Shown in pieces: positions 59,135 to 64,000 of a stretch of DNA of 64,000 nucleotides. Position 1 is the first letter of the stretch. Each line of letters begins with the position of its first letter. The stretch is from the NCBI GenBank assembly GCA_933228895.1, contig OW121849.1, positions 37,852,354 to 37,916,353 on the forward strand, read 5' to 3'. The notes below the pieces were generated by a model, which saw only the letters and a list, made by a program, of their open reading frames with translations, was not told where the DNA came from and ran no database searches. The DNA comes from Platycnemis pennipes. Lineage: Eukaryota; Arthropoda; Insecta; Odonata; Platycnemididae. The position numbers and the translations under genes are program-made.

Positions 59135-59176
59135 ACCAGTACGACCCGGGTTTCGAAACATAGTATCGTCTTCATT
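59135..59176 (-). ncRNA. Hammerhead-ribozyme-like remnant (Penelope type)
   Basis: On the complement the order is GAAGACGATACTATGTTTCG then AAACCCGGGTCGTACTGG. Penelope-like retroelements carry hammerhead motifs whose shape is CTGATGA, a short hairpin, CGAAAC, a CCCGGG-type helix III and then GTC before the cleavage site. Here the CGAAACCCGGGTC half is intact but CTGATGA has decayed to ATGAAGA and the stem II has mismatches. No Penelope reverse transcriptase or GIY-YIG domain is recognisable beside it. Expected inactive. Confidence 0.4.
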
Positions 59177-59194
59177 TCTTTGAATTTTTTGATG

Positions 59195-59342
59195 AAAATT
59201 TCTGACAGCATTCTTTCTCTATCCTCTTAGTTTAATTTCCTCATTATTTGCCCGAAATACCAGTAATTTCTTCATCCAAATGCATTAAAATGACATTATT
59301 TTTTCCTTATTATTTTGCTCTGCTTACCATTTCCCGTTACTA
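59195..59342 (+). repeat. Direct repeat, copy 2
   Basis: Partner of 58678-58828, about 80 percent similar by eye. Sequence between the two copies is not duplicated. Confidence 0.75.
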
Positions 59343-59404
59343 CAGAATCAATTTATTAATTTATCCTATGTATACATTTGTTGTTACCTGGGAAGCCGAG
59401 TAAC

Positions 59405-59706
59405 CAACTATGGATGAAGCAAGAAAGAAATAGTGAGTAGAATAGCCCAGGCAAAGAGGGCAATCTATTAAAAGAAGAATCTACTTACAGCTGCAAATAC
59501 ATGCTTGGAGGTAAGGGAGCAATTCATTTGAACGTATTACTGGAGCATGTTTCTTTACGGCGGTGAGGCATGGACGATGACAGCAGCGGAGAAGAAAAGG
59601 GTGGAAGCATTCGCAATATGGTGCTATCGAAGAATGATGAAGATAAAATGGATCGACCGGGTGACAAACGAAGAAGTCCTAAGAAGAGTGGGAGTAAAGA
59701 GATGGA
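59405..59706 (+). mobile_element. LINE family B internal-to-3' fragment
   Basis: The plus frames read SRIAQAKRAI, then (frameshift) FLYGGEAWTMTAAEKKRVEA and CYRRMMKIKWIDRVTNEEVL, matching the upstream part of the 42391-42815 copy and extending further 5'. The sequence stops matching after RRVGVKR, so this copy lacks the 3' end, unlike ordinary 5'-truncated LINE insertions. Confidence 0.85.
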
Positions 59707-60030
59707 AAATTGAGTATTCAATTGATAGTTGAATATTAAAGCTACAAAAGATAATGTTCTATTTTAAAACAAATATTGGTATTTTCGTGAACATTTTCGT
59801 TATACGCACCTGAAAATTTTAAATTAACAGCCATCTCTTTTACTTTCCCTCTCATCTCTTGTTAACTCTCATCTTATTAACTTAAATATCCGGAAAATAT
59901 TTCGTGCCTTTTTCCCTCCTTTTCCAAATCAGGCCTGTAATCCACAAATTTAAATTCAGTCTTGCGGTCCACGTAATACGATTGGCATCTCTCCTGGTAA
60001 AGAATATCGTGTATTTTTTTCTTTTTCTTT
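59707..60030. other. AT-rich unassigned sequence
   Basis: Nothing recognisable; may be intronic if the exon at 60033 is real. Confidence 0.4.
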
Positions 60031-60032
60031 AG

Positions 60033-60177
60033 ATACGTTGGCGCTGAAGCCGTCCTTTGGCCAGAGGACTTGGCGGTTGCTTTTTGTGAGGAAAAGTGTG
60101 AGGATCATGGTGCGTATATTTGTGAAAAGTTTCCAGCCCTTTGCGGTGGCATCCAGAAAGCTTTGATTAGAGCTTAG
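60033..60177 (+). CDS. Candidate cysteine-rich terminal exon (partial)
   Basis: A long pyrimidine run ending CTTTTTCTTTAG at 60021-60032 is a strong splice-acceptor match. From the second base after it, a 47-codon frame runs to a TAG at 60175-60177, beginning YVGAEAVLWPEDLAVAFC and ending in CGGIQKALIRA. Four cysteines are spaced C-x3-C-x7-C-x6-C, with acidic residues between. This could be the last coding exon of a small, possibly secreted, cysteine-rich protein, but no upstream exon, signal peptide or polyadenylation site is identified. I do not recognise the family. A chance frame after a chance acceptor remains possible. Confidence 0.38.
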
Positions 60178-61539
60178 TAAAAGTTTGCAAAAGCCCTGGA
60201 TTGAGAAAATGTTATGGAAAACAAGTTTTATGAGGAATTATAGCTGCCGTTGTTGGTTAAGTTCCTGCCCGAAGAGCCATATTTACTTGGTCCCGTTATC
60301 TTTTGAGGCATTAGTTTTCCATTTTGGGCATCGGTCAAACTGAAGAACCAATTGATAAATTAAGAAATGGATTCGTGATGCAGGAGCATATAGCGGATGT
60401 ATAGAAGGAGGTATAAGGGCTTCATAGACTAGAGCAGTTAAAAAGACTTCACAGATGGAAGAATCAGAAATCAGAAACATCTAGTTATGAGAAAGATTAG
60501 CCTCCTATGGCATGTTAAAATAGGCTTTCGACTGAGCTCTAACTGAAAGGAAGTAGTATTTGGTTATTTCTTTGGCTTTAAATAGGGTTCTGAATGCTTT
60601 AAAGTATTCAAGGTTTAATATTATTTAATCCTACCATGTGCAGGGTTGGTATTGAAAAATAGTGCAGCGTCACTGATTCAAAGCCGTAACTGATACTTAT
60701 TTTGATGCTTGGGAACCATAGGATGGAAGTGAATTTTTTCAACTCAATGGCGCGATAGATTGTTTCCATCCGAAATTTAAGTTTCTATAGCTTTCCCTGC
60801 CTAAATTTAGTTCCAATTAAGATCAATATTAGTATTCATTATTTTGACACAGGAGCCGACTGTGGGAGCATTAGTTTGGCTTGAAACTAATGTAATGTCA
60901 TACTCTAAATGAATTCCTTTCTGCGGTGTAAGTAAGGTAAATTTTTAAGTGATCCGCTTACGAAGAAGATCCATGTTATATCACACTTGAGTTATTTAGC
61001 TTGCATTAGCTTTTTTTAATCTAATGCAAATACTTGAAATAACTATGAATGCTAAAGTTGTGATTTTGGGAATAATTAATTTTACAGGTATAAGCAAGAT
61101 GTAAACTTAATTCTACAGCGATTTACTCAGACAGGTACTCACTTACAGTGACATCCATGAGTAGCAGTTAATTTATGGCTTTCATCAACAATATTAACAA
61201 GTTAAATTTAATCTTTAAATACATGAAAGCAAGATTGTCTTGAAGTAAAACCTGTACAGAGGCAATCGTCATTTAAAACTTTTACATTATTAACAAATTA
61301 CAAAGTGTGTTGCATAGTGCTTCACATTATCGTGTAATATACAAAAATAAAGTGCTTCGATTAATATTGCATGGATGATAATGCCATTACACCGTGAAAG
61401 TGCCACTAGTATAAATGAAGAGTAATTTATAGTATTTTAAAAAGATTTTAACGTTTAATTTAGCCAAAATGCATGCCTTGGCCAACTGTAAATATTGTTT
61501 ACGACTCACAATATGATGTATTGAGTGTAGTAGCCTTCA
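60178..61539. other. AT-rich unassigned sequence
   Basis: No feature recognised. If the preceding exon is real, a 3' untranslated region would begin here, but no AATAAA is obvious nearby. Confidence 0.45.
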
Positions 61540-63300
61540 GTGTGCGGTTGGAGAGTGGAAGTCAGGCGATTCCTAAGGTGGAGGACTGAAGTAGTGGAGG
61601 AATAGAAGAGGGGGAATTAGGAGGTGGAGACAATTGACTGCTTTGTTGCGTTACTGATGCTCATTGAGTGAGGGAAGAGGCGGAAGCAAGCGAAGTTGGT
61701 AACAGAGGACGGGAGTCTTCAAATACGCGGAGGAAGACCTTGGTAATCAGCATACATACTGGAATTTTTCAAGTTCATGAGCGCTCCCTCGCCGAGTGCG
61801 ACTGAATGAAGCGTGCGTGTGAATTTACTCTCGTTTCGAATCTAAATGAACTACTCCTGAATTGAGGTGGATGGGTGGAACGAGATCGTCGAAATCGCAA
61901 AGGCTGAATTGAAACTTTAATTTCATCGAACCCCGAACGCAGTCAGAGCTTCGATTCGAGTTGGGCGCGCGACGTCACGGCGTGACCATTGAACGCGATC
62001 CGATCCGATGGGAATTCCTCGGATAAATTATCTGTCACGCTTGGTTGCATATATGTTGTGCGCGCACTCGCTCAAATGCGGAGGCAGCGTTGCGCGTTAT
62101 CTCGATTTTGCGCGATCCGGGGAATCCGACTGATTCATGGCTCAAAACTGAATTCCCAATTAAATCGCGTTTTGGGGGCGGCGGGGGGGACTGGAACGAT
62201 CTCTCTCTATCTCCCTCCATCCAAAGCGGTCTTGCGCTCGCTCCACTGACCACAAAATGGACGCTGTATCGGGTATTTGCGAAAGGGGAAGGGGGGAGGG
62301 GGAGAGGAAGAGTTCTCCGGGGGTGGGAAATGGGGAAAATGCCGGGATCTAACGAGGTCTCACATCCCTCTCGCCCCTATTCGACTCCCGTCTCCTACAC
62401 CCGTCCCAACATGACCCCCCCCATCCCCCCCCCCCCCCTCCGCTCTCCCGCACCTTGCGAACACGTGTGTGTTGAGAGGGAGCCCCGCTGCAAGTCCTAA
62501 CAATAATAAATCACGTAATTGGAGAAGGAAGATTGATGAACGCAATTATCGCCGTTTTGTCGGAGACGGTGCAGCCGGATCATGCTCCACCGGGCGTCGC
62601 TTGGCAACGAGGAGCAAAGCATGCTTCCGCCATCCCTAAATATGTTCTCGCGTGTGCCTTATATCTCTGTGCATGCGTAGAGTGCATGCGACCGTCTTAA
62701 TTAACCTGCAGCGACAAAGGAACCGAGCGAAAGGGGAGGGACGATACGTTCAGGGAATGGAATGATCTGTCCCCCTTCTCCGAGCCGGAATCAACCCTTC
62801 TGCCCACCCTCCACATTTCCCCTCTATCTCTCACGTAATGGTACACCTATACCGGAGCCCACCCCACCCAGGGTAAGGGTTATATGACAATCTTGCTCCC
62901 TTCCTCCCCTCTTCATCCCTTCAGCCCACGTGTTTCACTTAAGGGATGCATTGTGCTACCGCCTCGTATCGGGACAAAAGGAAACGGGGAATCATGCGCC
63001 GGGATTGGAAGGCTTTCGTACGGGAGGAGGGGTTGGATGGAAGAGGATAGAAGGAGTCTTGCTGCTTAATGCTGACCTAGGTAAGCAGAACTGATAAGTA
63101 GCTCGGTTTTCAGTGAGTTCAGAGAGATAGCAGGGATGCGAGGTGGGACGGGGAGGAACGGGAGGAAGACGAAGGCGTTTCCGCAATGGAGGATATGATT
63201 GGTGGGGTTCTCGTCGAGTAGGAAGTGAGTTTACACAATAACTACTGTCATTTCGTTTCCTGCCGATAAACAGCACGTGTTCCGAAGTTCGCAGCTCAGT
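61540..63300. promoter_or_regulatory. Long CpG-rich block, promoter-like
   Basis: The strongest GC/CpG island in the window. CpGs are dense at 61930-62130 (TTGGGCGCGCGACGTCACGG, GTGCGCGCACTCGCTC, TTGCGCGTTATCTCG, TTGCGCGATCCGG) and a poly-C run lies at 62416-62438. GACGTCAC is a CRE/ATF-type site. Opposed frames up to 151 codons lack domains and are composition effects. Promoter function is inference; the orientation and target gene are unknown. Confidence 0.4.
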
Positions 63301-63884
63301 TTCACTTGCTTCAAAAGGAACATGCCGCCATTTGGAAGTATTGGATCAAAAGAGAACCAAGTATATCACCGAAAATGTTTCGAAAAGAGTGAATGAGAAC
63401 TTTGAGAGAAAAGTGACATTTTACCTACTAAGAGGTGCTACTGATTTCCAAGAACGGTATTTAATGGAGAAAATGATAATAAATAGAGACAAAAGTGGAA
63501 TTGATTTAGTGTTTGTCCGAAAAGTATCGTCAGTGAGTCGATGAAAAAATGTATAGATCTGATCGGTACAAAACACTAAAAGGTTTCAAAACAGGCTTCT
63601 CTTGCATCTATTCATCGCTTACAGCGAAATTATATTAACCTGTGTATTAACCTTAACTGTAAAGCGATAGTTAGTTTCTATGATCAGTTTCCTTCGGATG
63701 AAGGGAGGTCTAAATGGACAATAAATTCCTTCCACGATTCTCTCATAGGATACCATGCCCCGCCTTAATCTTGCAAACTCCCGTTAATCATTACAAACGT
63801 CCGACCTCCTCTTCCCTCTAATCTATCTCATCAACATTCTTCCATGTATGCTGAAAATGCAGAAGTGTTCCCTTATTCAATGAT
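63301..63884. other. Unassigned sequence
   Basis: A 70-codon plus frame at 63332-63544 with LDQKRTKYITENVSKRVNEN is not recognised. Nothing else is seen. Confidence 0.4.
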
Positions 63885-63940
63885 AGGATGGGATGTGATC
63901 ACGTCTGCCACACACCCTTGCGTTGGCATGCAGGTTTTCC
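63885..63940 (+). mobile_element. LINE family A 3' end (plus strand)
   Basis: GGATGTGATCACGTCTGCCA then CACACCCTTGCGTTGGCATG resembles the 3' terminal block of the 9245-9715 copy (CCTGCCACACACCCTCGTGG). Only this block is recognisable. Confidence 0.45.
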
Positions 63941-64000
63941 ATGACTATATAGATATTGTGGGACGCAAAGTAGTGGTATACATGAATTATAAGGCACGAA

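Noticed and set aside
1..64000. CRISPR array, bacterial operons, rRNA genes
   Set aside because: No regularly spaced identical repeats, no ribosome-binding sites with long frames, and no rRNA-like conserved blocks; the DNA is eukaryotic.

Overview
This is non-coding eukaryotic DNA, most likely from an insect or another arthropod with a repeat-rich, mid-sized to large genome. The evidence is AT-rich sequence with stops in all frames, no long open reading frames, no operon structure, and many decayed transposable elements of arthropod type. These are LINE 3' ends, tRNA-derived SINEs, hAT elements, a Tigger/pogo element and CACTG-ended transposons. I cannot name the species. I find no convincing complete host gene and no rRNA or functional tRNA gene. 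The window is probably intergenic or lies inside large introns.

Layout. 1-9.2 kb is AT-rich unassigned DNA with three GC/CpG-rich blocks (about 1.07-1.76, 5.83-6.96 and 7.99-8.69 kb) and one SINE. 9.2-15.4 kb holds a LINE 3' fragment, then a 5.3-kb transposon with CACTG termini (9954-15267), then another LINE 3' end. 15.4-24.2 kb holds SINE and LINE pieces, a GC-rich block with a GA-repeat (17.4-17.9 kb) and an old local duplication (22.1-22.96 kb). 24.2-26.8 kb is a hAT transposon with exact 8-bp target duplications; a Tigger/pogo element is nested in it. 28.99-30.67 kb carries two shorter copies of the CACTG family. 31-46.7 kb is mostly unassigned DNA with SINEs, CpG-rich blocks and one LINE 3' end. 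46.75-49.29 kb is a second hAT element, again with an exact 8-bp duplication, carrying a broken hAT transposase C-terminus. 50-60 kb has SINEs, three LINE fragments, a small hAT-like MITE, a hammerhead-ribozyme-like remnant of Penelope type, an unidentified ORF pair at 57.2-57.7 kb, and a possible cysteine-rich terminal coding exon at 60.03-60.18 kb. 61.5-63.3 kb is the longest CpG-rich block and the best promoter-like stretch.

The most informative results are structural. Three CACTG-family copies with matched termini and 2-bp duplications share a degraded protein-coding segment and arrays of a CTGAATTT/CTGATTTT-type motif near their ends. The short forms look like internal deletions of the long one. 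Two hAT insertions are defined to the base by their target-site duplications, and one contains a datable nested insertion. No genes can be shown to work together here: nearly everything recognisable is mobile DNA in decay. Block boundaries for GC-rich regions and SINE/LINE ends are visual estimates, not computed.
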